Part shown: in pieces, positions 51,428 to 58,937 of the stretch
Numbering within the stretch: position 1 is the first letter of the stretch
Layout of the letters: each line of letters opens with the position of its first letter
Source of the DNA: Rhodobiaceae bacterium
GTDB taxonomy: Bacteria > Pseudomonadota > Alphaproteobacteria > Rhizobiales > JANQQB01
Direction of reading: 5' to 3'
Length of the DNA: 58,937 bases
Assembly (NCBI GenBank): GCA_028285165.1
Contig: JANQQB010000058.1
Coordinates: forward strand, 1-58,937
The notes under the pieces: generated by a model
What the model saw: the letters and a program-made list of their open reading frames with translations, nothing else
What the model was told of the DNA's origin: nothing
The model's database searches: none
Program-made: the position numbers and the translations under genes

Positions 51428-52726
51428 ATGACCAGTGCCTTTATGCCTGGTTTCGGCAACGATTTCGAAACCGAAGCGCTGCCCGGCGCGTTGCCGCGGG
51501 GCCAGAACTCCCCTCAGCGATGCGCCTACGGGCTCTATGCGGAGCAATTGTCCGGCTCGCCGTTCACCGCGCCGCGCGGCGAAAACGAGCGCTCGTGGCT
51601 CTATCGCATGCGTCCCTCGGTCCGGCATACCGGCCGGTTTCAGCGGGTCGACGTGCCGTACTGGAAAACAGCGCCCTGCACCGACGACCACGATATGCCG
51701 CTGGCGCAATTGCGCTGGGGTCCGCCGCCGATGCCGAATGAGACCACGACGTTCGTTACCGGCATCCGGACCATGACGACGGCGGGAGACGTGAACACGC
51801 AGACCGGCATGGCCGCGCATGTCTTTCTGGTGAACGAGTCCATGGTCGACGATTATTTCTACAATGCCGATGCGGAACTCCTGATCGTGCCGCAGGACGG
51901 CGGTCTCATGGTGTTTACCGAACTCGGCAAGATGGACGTCACACCCGGCGAGATCTGCATCGTGCCGCGCGGCATGAAGTTCAAGGTCGAGCTCCTGAAC
52001 GGTCCGGCGCGCGGCTATCTCTGCGAGAATTACGGGGCCAAGTTCACCTTGCCGGACCGCGGGCCGATCGGCGCCAATTGCCTGGCCAATCCGCGCGACT
52101 TCAAGACGCCGATCGCGGCCTATGAAGACAAGACTGCGGCTTGCCGCCTGACCGTCAAATGGTGCGGCAAGTTCTTCCAGACCGAGATCGGCCATTCGCC
52201 GCTCGACGTGGTCGCTTGGCATGGCAATTATGCGCCCTACAAATACGACCTCAGGACGTTCTCACCTGTCGGCGCGCTGATGTTCGACCATCCGGATCCG
52301 TCGATCTTCACCGTCATGACAGCGCCGTCGGAAACGCCGGGCACGGCCAATATCGACTTCGTCATCTTTCCGGAACGCTGGATGGTGGCGGAAAACACGT
52401 TCCGGCCGCCCTGGTACCACCTCAACATCATGTCGGAATTCATGGGCCTGATCTACGGCGTCTATGACGCCAAGCCGGACGGCTTCGTGCCGGGCGGCAT
52501 GAGCCTGCACAATTGCATGCTGCCGCACGGTCCGGATCTCAACGCCTTCACCAAGGCGAGCACGGAAACCTTGAAACCGGAAAAGCTCGGCGGCACGATG
52601 GCGTTCATGTTCGAGACCCGCTTCCCGCAGCATCTCACGGCCTACGCGGCCAATCTGGAAACCCTGCAGGACGACTACATCGACTGCTGGGCGGGACTGG
52701 ACAAGACTTTCGACGGCACGCCGTAA
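51428..52726 (+). CDS. hmgA: Homogentisate 1,2-dioxygenase
   Basis: 432 residues from ATG 51428 behind [32 protein letters not shown] is the family N-terminus; [29 protein letters not shown] contains the iron glutamate/histidine region and [15 protein letters not shown] the remaining histidine. It opens homogentisate to maleylacetoacetate in tyrosine/phenylalanine breakdown. First gene of a six-gene plus-strand run ending in maiA. Confidence 0.97.
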   Translation: MTSAFMPGFGNDFETEALPGALPRGQNSPQRCAYGLYAEQLSGSPFTAPRGENERSWLYRMRPSVRHTGRFQRVDVPYWKTAPCTDDHDMPLAQLRWGPPPMPNETTTFVTGIRTMTTAGDVNTQTGMAAHVFLVNESMVDDYFYNADAELLIVPQDGGLMVFTELGKMDVTPGEICIVPRGMKFKVELLNGPARGYLCENYGAKFTLPDRGPIGANCLANPRDFKTPIAAYEDKTAACRLTVKWCGKFFQTEIGHSPLDVVAWHGNYAPYKYDLRTFSPVGALMFDHPDPSIFTVMTAPSETPGTANIDFVIFPERWMVAENTFRPPWYHLNIMSEFMGLIYGVYDAKPDGFVPGGMSLHNCMLPHGPDLNAFTKASTETLKPEKLGGTMAFMFETRFPQHLTAYAANLETLQDDYIDCWAGLDKTFDGTP

Positions 52727-52773
52727 TACCAACGGTGATACCCCTTGCCGTCCTTTGCTTCTGAGAGAATTCG

Positions 52774-53787
52774 ATGAAACTTGCCACCTTGAAGACCGGC
52801 GCCCGCGACGGGCGCCTTGTCGTTGTCTCGAACGACCTGACACGCTGTACCTCGGCAGAGCTGATCGCGCCGACCCTGCAGGCCGCGCTCGACGATTGGG
52901 CCCATGCCGCGCCGAAGCTGGAGGCGCTGGCGCACGACCTGGAACTCGACGCGGTGCCGAGCGAACGATTCCACGAGCACGACGCTTTGTCGCCGCTTCC
53001 ACGCGCTTATCAATGGGCCGACGGCTCGGCCTATGTGAATCACGTGGAACTGGTGCGCAAGGCGCGCGGCGCGGAAATGCCGGCGACGTTCTGGACCGAT
53101 CCGCTGATGTATCAGGGCGGGTCGGATGCCTTTCTGGCCCCGCGGGATCCGATCCTGATGGCGGACGAGGCCTGGGGCATCGACATGGAAGGCGAGGTCG
53201 CGGTCATCGTCGACGATGTGCCGATGGGCGTCAGCGTGGAGGCGGCCGGCGACCACATCAAACTGATCATGCTGGTCAACGACGTGTCGCTGCGCGGCCT
53301 GATCCCGGCGGAACTCGGTAAGGGATTCGGCTTCTTCCAGGCCAAGCCGTCGTCCGCATTCTCACCGGTTGCCGTCACGCCGGATGCGCTCGGCGATGCC
53401 TGGGACGGCGGAAGACTGAACCTGCCGCTCCGGGTCGACTACAACGGCCAGGCCTTCGGCCGCGCCGAAGCCGGTGTCGACATGACCTTCGACTTTCCGC
53501 AATTGATTGCCCATGCCGCCAAGACGCGACCGCTGTCGGCCGGCGCCATCATCGGTTCGGGCACGGTGTCCAATAAGCTCGACGGCGGACCTGGCAAACC
53601 GGTAACCGACGGCGGGGTCGGATTTTCCTGCATCGCGGAGATCCGGATGATCGAAACCATCAATGACGGCGCGGCGACAACGCCGTTCATGCGGTTTGGC
53701 GACATTGTGCGCATCGAAATGCATGACCGGGACGGGCACTCGATCTTCGGTGCGATCGAACAGCGGGTTGAAGCATACACATCCTGA
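52774..53787 (+). CDS. Fumarylacetoacetate hydrolase family protein
   Basis: 337 residues. An N-terminal FAH lid domain precedes the catalytic domain: FWTDPLMYQGGSDAFLAPRDPI, MDMEGEVAVIVDD-like metal acids (DMEGEVAVIVDDVPMG), MLVNDVSLRGLIPAELGKGFGFFQAKPSSAFSP and SGTVSNKLDGG. In this operon, after hmgA and before maiA, it should split fumarylacetoacetate into fumarate and acetoacetate. The single-chain 330-residue form is the usual bacterial version, shorter than animal FAH. Confidence 0.92.
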   Translation: MKLATLKTGARDGRLVVVSNDLTRCTSAELIAPTLQAALDDWAHAAPKLEALAHDLELDAVPSERFHEHDALSPLPRAYQWADGSAYVNHVELVRKARGAEMPATFWTDPLMYQGGSDAFLAPRDPILMADEAWGIDMEGEVAVIVDDVPMGVSVEAAGDHIKLIMLVNDVSLRGLIPAELGKGFGFFQAKPSSAFSPVAVTPDALGDAWDGGRLNLPLRVDYNGQAFGRAEAGVDMTFDFPQLIAHAAKTRPLSAGAIIGSGTVSNKLDGGPGKPVTDGGVGFSCIAEIRMIETINDGAATTPFMRFGDIVRIEMHDRDGHSIFGAIEQRVEAYTS

Positions 53788-53831
53788 TCCGGCCTGAGAC
53801 CGGACGGCAACAGACAGGCGGGAGGAGTTTC

Positions 53832-54782
53832 ATGGCAAAGGCATTTGCATCCCAGGGGGACATGCAGGCCAAGACGATTTCGTTCACCGAGATCGGCGAT
53901 CGGCTTTACGCATTCACGGCCGAGGGCGACCCGAATACGGGCGTGATCATCGGCGATGACGGTGTGATGATCGTCGACGCCCAGGCAACGCCGATGATGG
54001 CGGAATGGGTGATCGAAAAGATTCGCGGCGTGACCGACCTGCCGATCAAATATGTCGTGCTGTCGCATTATCACGCCGTGCGGGTGCTTGGCGCTTCGGC
54101 CTACGACGCCGAACAGGTCATCGCGTCCGACACCTGCCGGTCGATGATCCATGAACGCGGCCAGGAAGACTGGGATTCCGAATTCGCACGGTTTCCGCGG
54201 CTGTTCCAGAACGCGGATACCATTCCCGGCCTGACCTGGCCGAGCCTGACCTTTTCGGACTCCATGACGCTCTATCTCGGCTCGCGCCGGGTCGACCTGA
54301 TGCATCTGGGCCGGGCGCATACGGCCGGCGACATCGTTGCCTGGGTTCCGGACGAGCGGGTCATGTTTACCGGCGACATCGTCGAGTATCATTCGGCCTG
54401 TTATTGCGGCGATGCGCATTACGGCGACTGGCCGGAGACGCTCGCAGCGATCGACGCCTACGAACCGCAATCGATCGCACCGGGTCGGGGTGATGCACTG
54501 GTCGGCCCCGAAAAGGTCGAGGAAGCCCTGATCAACACCGCCGATTTCGTCACATCCACCTATCGCGCGGTGGAACGGGTGACGGCGCGCGGCGGTTCGC
54601 TGAAGGAGGCGATGGCGGCCTGCCGCGCCGCGTGCGATCCGAAGTTCGGCGATTACGCAATCTATGAACATTGCCTGCCGTTCAATGTCGCCCGCGCCTA
54701 TGACGAAGCGCTCGGCATCGATACGCCGCGCATCTGGACGGCGGCGCGCGACCAGGAGATGTGGGCGGCGCTGCAGGATTGA
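53832..54782 (+). CDS. MBL-fold hydrolase with altered metal motif, in the homogentisate operon
   Basis: 316 residues behind GGGAGGAG. The metallo-beta-lactamase fold is clear: TGVIIGDDGVMIVDAQATPMMAEWV, YVVLSHYHAVRVLGAS, DLMHLGRAHTAGDIVAWVPDERVMFTGDIVEYHSA. The first metal motif, normally HxHxDH, reads HYHAVR, losing the Asp-His pair that binds the second metal; the later His and Asp remain. It may use one metal. Such proteins seem to recur in homogentisate clusters, but their reaction is unknown to me; a lactone or thioester step is possible. Confidence 0.82.
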   Translation: MAKAFASQGDMQAKTISFTEIGDRLYAFTAEGDPNTGVIIGDDGVMIVDAQATPMMAEWVIEKIRGVTDLPIKYVVLSHYHAVRVLGASAYDAEQVIASDTCRSMIHERGQEDWDSEFARFPRLFQNADTIPGLTWPSLTFSDSMTLYLGSRRVDLMHLGRAHTAGDIVAWVPDERVMFTGDIVEYHSACYCGDAHYGDWPETLAAIDAYEPQSIAPGRGDALVGPEKVEEALINTADFVTSTYRAVERVTARGGSLKEAMAACRAACDPKFGDYAIYEHCLPFNVARAYDEALGIDTPRIWTAARDQEMWAALQD

Positions 54783-54824
54783 GCGCTTCGGAACGCCAAG
54801 ACGGCAAAGCCAGGGGAGGCCCGA

Positions 54825-56444
54825 ATGCCCCGATATGCCTATGAACCGTTTCCTTACACAACGCCGCCGGAGCTCGCCGGCGGCGTGCCGAGCGATGCGC
54901 CCGTGCTCATTGTCGGTGCCGGTCCGATCGGTCTGGCTGCGGCCATCGATCTGGCGCTGCACGGCGTCAAATCGGTCGTGCTCGACGACAACAACGTGGT
55001 GTCGGTCGGCTCGCGCGCCATTTGCTGGGCGAAACGCACGCTGGAGATCTTCGACCGGCTCGGCGTCGGCGACCGGATGGTCGAAAAGGGCGTGACCTGG
55101 AAGGTCGGGCGGCTGTTCCATCGGGACCGGGAGGTCTATTCCTTCGATCTCTTGCCGGAAGACGGCCACAAAATGCCGGCCTTCATCAACCTCCAGCAAT
55201 ATTACGTCGAACAATATCTCGTCGAACGCTGCGCCGATTTCCCCGACCTGATCGATCTGCGCTGGGTCAACCGCGTGGTTGGAATCCACCGGGACGATAC
55301 GGGCGTGACAGCCGATATCGAAACGCCGGACGGCTCCTACACGCTCAACGCCGCCTATCTGCTCGCCTGCGACGGCGCAAAATCGGCAATCCGCGGCATG
55401 ATGGACCTGGATTTCGCCGGCCGCATCTTCGAGGAACGCTTTCTGATCGCCGACGTGGAAATGAAGGCGGATTTTCCGTCCGAACGCTGGTTCTGGTTCG
55501 AACCCCCGTTCCATAAGGGCCAGTCGGCTCTCCTGCACAAACAGCCGGACGACATCTACCGGATCGACCTGCAACTCGGCTGGGACGCGGATCCGGAAGA
55601 GGAAAAGAAACCGGAAAACGTCATTCCGCGCATAAAGGCGGTGGTCGGAGACCGGCCGTTCGATCTCGACTGGGTGTCGGTCTACACCTTCCAGTGCCGA
55701 CGCCTTGAACGGTTTGTGCATGACCGGGTGATCTTCGTCGGGGACAGCGCCCACATCGTCTCGCCGTTCGGCGCCCGGGGCGGCAATGGCGGCATTCAGG
55801 ATGTCGACAATCTGGTGTGGAAGCTGGCGGCGGTCCTGAAGGGCACGGCCCCGGCGGGACTGCTTGAGACCTATAATGCGGAACGCATTCACGGGGCCGA
55901 CGAAAACATCCTGAACTCGGCGCGCACGACAAGTTTCATGACGCCGAAAACGACGAACGAGGCGCTGTTTCGCGAGGCCGTGCTCGACCTTGCCGGAGAA
56001 TTGCCGTTTGCCCGCAAACTCGTCAATTCAGGGCGGTTGTCGCAACCCTGTTCGCTGGAGGGGTTCGACCTGCAGACGCCGGCCGACGACGGGCCCGGCC
56101 TGACGCCCGGTCTTTGCTGTCCGGATGCGCCGCTGGTCGGCACGGCTCCCGGTGCGAATGACGACAATTGGCTGCTCAATCACCTGGGCGGCGATTTCCG
56201 GGTGCTGACGCTTTCGGCCGACGATGAGGCGCCGGCAACGGATCGCCTTCCCGAAATCCGGGTCGCCCGCAATCGCAACGGGCGCGAGGCGACGTTGATC
56301 GACCGCACTGGCCAGGCATTCGAGCGATACGGATCGCATGTTTCCTACCTGATCCGACCCGATCAGCACATCGCCGCGCGGTTCGCGCCGGGCGACGGAG
56401 CTGCGCTCGATGCCGCTCTCGAACGTGCCACAGGGAGGACCTGA
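54825..56444 (+). CDS. FAD-dependent aromatic hydroxylase (PheA/TfdB/MhpA type)
   Basis: 539 residues. GxGxxG loop in VLIVGAGPIGLAAAIDLALHG, an AICWAKRTLEIFDRLG block, and the second FAD motif VIFVGDSAHIVSPFGARGGNGGIQDVDNLVWKLA place it with single-component phenol/3-hydroxyphenylpropionate hydroxylases. A thioredoxin-like C-terminal domain follows. In an hmgA operon it probably hydroxylates a hydroxyphenylacetate-type compound into homogentisate, or a side substrate. The DUF2783 gene directly behind (one base gap) is its habitual partner. Confidence 0.87.
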   Translation: MPRYAYEPFPYTTPPELAGGVPSDAPVLIVGAGPIGLAAAIDLALHGVKSVVLDDNNVVSVGSRAICWAKRTLEIFDRLGVGDRMVEKGVTWKVGRLFHRDREVYSFDLLPEDGHKMPAFINLQQYYVEQYLVERCADFPDLIDLRWVNRVVGIHRDDTGVTADIETPDGSYTLNAAYLLACDGAKSAIRGMMDLDFAGRIFEERFLIADVEMKADFPSERWFWFEPPFHKGQSALLHKQPDDIYRIDLQLGWDADPEEEKKPENVIPRIKAVVGDRPFDLDWVSVYTFQCRRLERFVHDRVIFVGDSAHIVSPFGARGGNGGIQDVDNLVWKLAAVLKGTAPAGLLETYNAERIHGADENILNSARTTSFMTPKTTNEALFREAVLDLAGELPFARKLVNSGRLSQPCSLEGFDLQTPADDGPGLTPGLCCPDAPLVGTAPGANDDNWLLNHLGGDFRVLTLSADDEAPATDRLPEIRVARNRNGREATLIDRTGQAFERYGSHVSYLIRPDQHIAARFAPGDGAALDAALERATGRT

Positions 56445-56445
56445 C

Positions 56446-56670
56446 ATGGGTTCTGAAATGATGATTGGTCCGGATCGATTTGCCGGCAAAGGAGATGACT
56501 TTTATGACGCTCTCATGGCCGCCCATGCCAATTTGACGGACCGTCAGAGTGCCGCACTCAATGCCCGGCTCGTGCTGATCCTGGCCAACCGGATCGGTGA
56601 TTTGGACGTGCTTCAAGCCGCCTTGACGGCGGCATCCGCCACGCTGCCGGATACGGATCCGGTCTTGTAA
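56446..56670 (+). CDS. DUF2783 small protein
   Basis: 74 residues from ATG 56446, with GGGAGGAC just upstream inside the end of the hydroxylase gene. FYDALMAAHANLTDRQSAALNARLVLILANRIGDLDVLQAAL is the DUF2783 core, a helical acidic protein. One base separates it from the hydroxylase stop, so it is probably an accessory subunit or stability factor of that enzyme. Function otherwise unknown. Confidence 0.82.
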   Translation: MGSEMMIGPDRFAGKGDDFYDALMAAHANLTDRQSAALNARLVLILANRIGDLDVLQAALTAASATLPDTDPVL

Positions 56671-56695
56671 CATCTGACTTGAAGGAAATCTCCCG

Positions 56696-57337
56696 ATGAG
56701 CGATGTCAATCTGTACGACTATTGGCGATCCTCGGCGAGTTATCGGGTGCGTATCGCCCTCAATCTTCTCGGCATCGCCTATACGGCTGTTCCGATCGAT
56801 CTCACACAAAAGGTGCACCTGACGGAAGCGCACATGACGCGCAACCCGCAAGGCTTCGTTCCGGCTCTGGAAATCGACGGAAAACTTCTGACGCAGTCGC
56901 TGGCCATTCTGGAATATCTGTCGGAGACTCGCGGAAACGGCGCCCTGGTGCCGACCGAGATCAACGCACGAACACGCGTGCGGACGCTTTCCCACGCCAT
57001 CGCCATGGACATCCATCCGATCTGCAATCTGAATGTCGTGACCCATGTCATGGACATCACGGGCGGCGGCGATCAGGCGCGGCTCGACTGGATGCAGCAT
57101 TTCATCGGTCGCGGGCTCGCCGGGTTCGAGAGGTTGCTGAACGACGGCCGCACGGGCACGTTCTGTCACGGCGATGCGCCGACGATGGCCGATTGCTGCC
57201 TGGTGCCGCAGATCTACAATGCGCGGCGCTGGCAGGTCGACCTGTCGGGACTGCCGGCGATTGCCCGGATCGTCGAGGCCTGCGAGGCGCTGCCGGCCTT
57301 CGCCACCGCGCATCCGGACGCGGTCGGCGCACCGTAG
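56696..57337 (+). CDS. maiA: Maleylacetoacetate isomerase (zeta-class GST)
   Basis: 213 residues. LYDYWRSSASYRVRIALNL carries the SSxSYRVR glutathione/catalytic motif; NPQGFVPALEIDGKLLTQSLAILEYLSET and the C-terminal GDAPTMADCCLVPQIYNARRW are zeta-GST blocks. It converts maleylacetoacetate to fumarylacetoacetate using glutathione. Last gene of the homogentisate operon. Confidence 0.95.
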   Translation: MSDVNLYDYWRSSASYRVRIALNLLGIAYTAVPIDLTQKVHLTEAHMTRNPQGFVPALEIDGKLLTQSLAILEYLSETRGNGALVPTEINARTRVRTLSHAIAMDIHPICNLNVVTHVMDITGGGDQARLDWMQHFIGRGLAGFERLLNDGRTGTFCHGDAPTMADCCLVPQIYNARRWQVDLSGLPAIARIVEACEALPAFATAHPDAVGAP

Positions 57338-57343
57338 CGCGGA

Positions 57344-57366
57344 GGGGTTCCGATAAGCGGAACCCC
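57344..57366. terminator. Bidirectional terminator between maiA and the dehydratase gene
   Basis: A perfect nine-pair stem, GGGGTTCCG with CGGAACCCC around a five-base loop, sits between the convergent stops. Only a short TT follows on the plus strand, so it is strong in stem but weak in T-tract. Confidence 0.65.
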
Positions 57367-57375
57367 TTGCATGCC

Positions 57376-58937
57376 TCAGTGATTGTCCCGCGGCGTGAAT
57401 TTGTGGCCGATATCGTGGTATTTCACGGCCGGCTTCAGCACCATGCCCTCATCGAACTGGTCGACGATAGACCGCTGGATTTCCTGCCATGGGCTCTGGT
57501 GGTCCGGATAAGCGAAGCCGCCCTTGTCGGCGAGCGCCTGTTTGCGCGCGGCGAGTTCGTCGTCTGAGATCAGGATATCGGCCGTGCCCTTGTTCAGGTC
57601 GATGCGCACCCGGTCACCGGTTTCCACCAGGGCCAGCCCGCCGCCAACCGCGGCTTCGGGGGCGGCATTCAGGATCGACGGCGATCCGGACGTACCGGAT
57701 TGCCGGCCGTCGCCGATACAGGGCAGTTCGGTGATGCCTTGTTTGAGCAAGGCCGTGGGCGGCTGCATATTGACCACTTCCGCACCGCCCGGATAACCGA
57801 TCGGACCGGCACCTCGGATAATGAGAAGCGTGTTTTCGTCGATCCCGAGATCCGGATTGTCGATGTTGTCGTGGTAATCCTCGCGGCCGTCAAAGACGAC
57901 AGCGCGGCCTTCGAACGCGTCCGGGTCGTCCGGATTGGACAGGAAGCGCTGGCGGAAGCCTTCGGAGATCACGCTGGTCTTCATGATCGCGGAATCGAAG
58001 AGATTGCCCTTCAGGTTGATAAAGCCTGCTTTTTGCATCATCGGCCGGTCGAAAGGCCGGATAACTTCCTCATCGATGATCGTTGCCTTGGCGACGTTCT
58101 CGCCCATCGTGCGACCGTTTACGGTCGGCGCGCCCTCGCGCAAGAGGCCGGCCTTCTGCAACTGGTTCATCACCGCCGGCAGGCCGCCGGCACGGTAATA
58201 ATCCTCGCCGAGAAAGTCTCCGGCCGGCTGCATGTTCACCAGAAGCGGCACGTCGTGGCCGATTGCCTGCCAATCGTCATTGGTCAGCGACACACCGATA
58301 TGGCGGGCGACCGCATTCATGTGGATCGGCGCGTTGGTCGATCCGCCGATGGCGGAATTGGCGAGGATGACGTTTTCAAACGCCTCACGGGTCATGATGT
58401 CGGACGGGCACAGGTTTTCGTGCACCATTTCCACGATCCGCATGCCGGTCCTGTAGGCCATCGCGCCGCGATCCTTGTGCGGCGCCGGGATGGCGGCACA
58501 GCCGGGCAGCGACATGCCGAGCGCTTCGGCAAGCGCGTTCATGGTCGAGGCCGTTCCCATCGTGTTGCAATGGCCGGGCGACGGCGCGGACGAGGCGACC
58601 AGCTCGATATATTCCGAATAGTCGATTTCGCCGGAAGCCAGCAGTTTGCGGGCTTCCCACTTGATCGTGCCCGAACCGGTGCGGCGACCCTTGTACCAGC
58701 CGTTCAGCATCGGCCCGCCGGACAGGATGATGGCCGGGATGTTGACGGTGGCCGCCGCCATCAAGAGGGCCGGGGTGGTCTTGTCGCAGCCCGCCGTGAG
58801 CACGACGCCGTCGATCGGATAGCCGAACAGGGTTTCGACGAGCCCGAGATAGGCCAGATTGCGATCGAGGTTGGCGGTCGGCCGCTTGCCGGTCTCCTGG
58901 ATCGGATGCACCGGGAACTCGATGGCGAGCCCCCCGG
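57376..58937 (-). CDS. IlvD/Edd-family sugar-acid dehydratase, 5' end cut by the window
   Basis: At least 520 residues; the frame runs off the right edge (in-frame [12 protein letters not shown] before the first possible start), so about 80 N-terminal residues are missing. Iron-sulfur cysteines show in [18 protein letters not shown] and [72 protein letters not shown] complete the family. The [26 protein letters not shown] and [17 protein letters not shown] blocks are closer to pentonate (arabinonate/xylonate) dehydratases than to IlvD itself; substrate is inference. Confidence 0.88.
   Translation of the reverse strand, partial: GGLAIEFPVHPIQETGKRPTANLDRNLAYLGLVETLFGYPIDGVVLTAGCDKTTPALLMAAATVNIPAIILSGGPMLNGWYKGRRTGSGTIKWEARKLLASGEIDYSEYIELVASSAPSPGHCNTMGTASTMNALAEALGMSLPGCAAIPAPHKDRGAMAYRTGMRIVEMVHENLCPSDIMTREAFENVILANSAIGGSTNAPIHMNAVARHIGVSLTNDDWQAIGHDVPLLVNMQPAGDFLGEDYYRAGGLPAVMNQLQKAGLLREGAPTVNGRTMGENVAKATIIDEEVIRPFDRPMMQKAGFINLKGNLFDSAIMKTSVISEGFRQRFLSNPDDPDAFEGRAVVFDGREDYHDNIDNPDLGIDENTLLIIRGAGPIGYPGGAEVVNMQPPTALLKQGITELPCIGDGRQSGTSGSPSILNAAPEAAVGGGLALVETGDRVRIDLNKGTADILISDDELAARKQALADKGGFAYPDHQSPWQEIQRSIVDQFDEGMVLKPAVKYHDIGHKFTPRDNH

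Noticed and set aside
53439-55892. Very long open frame (817 codons) on the minus strand across the homogentisate operon.
   Set aside because: It is antisense to four well-recognised genes, shows no domain, and results from high GC codon bias. Similar antisense frames at 46116-48161, 25-1590 and 9783-11288 were rejected for the same reason.

Overview
The window is GC-rich DNA with dense, mostly same-strand operons, many overlapping start/stop codons and non-ATG starts. The gene set points to an alphaproteobacterium, probably of the Hyphomicrobiales/Rhodospirillales breadth: a ccoNOQP-GHIS cluster in FixK/FNR style, a type-II lumazine synthase (RibH2) behind an FMN riboswitch, TauT-type ABC transport, many GntR/FCD regulators and aromatic catabolism. 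I cannot name the species. No rRNA, tRNA, CRISPR array, transposase or integrase was seen.

Left end (1-6392): an envelope/exopolysaccharide locus of the exosortase type. On the minus strand lie the start of an ExeA-like ATPase and a PrsT-like TPR lipoprotein; on the plus strand a PssD/PssE (Alg14/Alg13-like) glycosyltransferase pair; then on the minus strand an exosortase fused to an EpsI domain. Next (6790-14901) comes a complete cbb3 oxidase operon, read ccoN-O-Q-P-G-H-I-S on the minus strand, with a perfect FNR/FixK box whose position argues for the internal ccoN start. CcoQ (49 aa) and CcoS (45 aa) are too short for ordinary ORF cut-offs.

14993-24237 is a catabolic region: a GntR-controlled ABC uptake operon ending in an FAD oxidoreductase, a divergent shikimate/quinate-dehydrogenase-like gene, an M24 peptidase-family hydrolase, protocatechuate 3,4-dioxygenase (pcaHG) and a beta-keto-acid cleavage enzyme. 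Together they could import a compound, funnel it to protocatechuate and cleave the product with acetyl-CoA. A diheme cytochrome c follows. 25055-30555 looks like a tricarballylate/aconitate regulon: a GntR regulator, a divergent TSUP permease, and tcuA-tcuB-small ORF-prpF on the minus strand. Two related operator-like palindromes tie the regulator, permease and operon together.

30618-49300 is mixed accessory and housekeeping content: an AhpD-like protein, a Tat-exported DUF3500 protein, an acetyltransferase/class III aminotransferase pair, a large MscS channel, two glycosyltransferases, an amidase, a divergent lrp/ald pair with helically phased repeats, a lone hydantoinase A, ribH2 with its FMN riboswitch, a chemoreceptor and an iron alcohol dehydrogenase.

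49377-50792 is a small foreign-looking insert. Two hairpin repeats are followed by an AT-rich two-gene unit, a RusA-type resolvase overlapping a PD-(D/E)XK-like plus HEPN-like protein. This is the best candidate for an undescribed system. The right end holds hisI, a homogentisate operon (hmgA, fumarylacetoacetase, a variant metallo-beta-lactamase protein, an FAD hydroxylase, DUF2783, maiA) and the truncated gene of an IlvD/Edd dehydratase.
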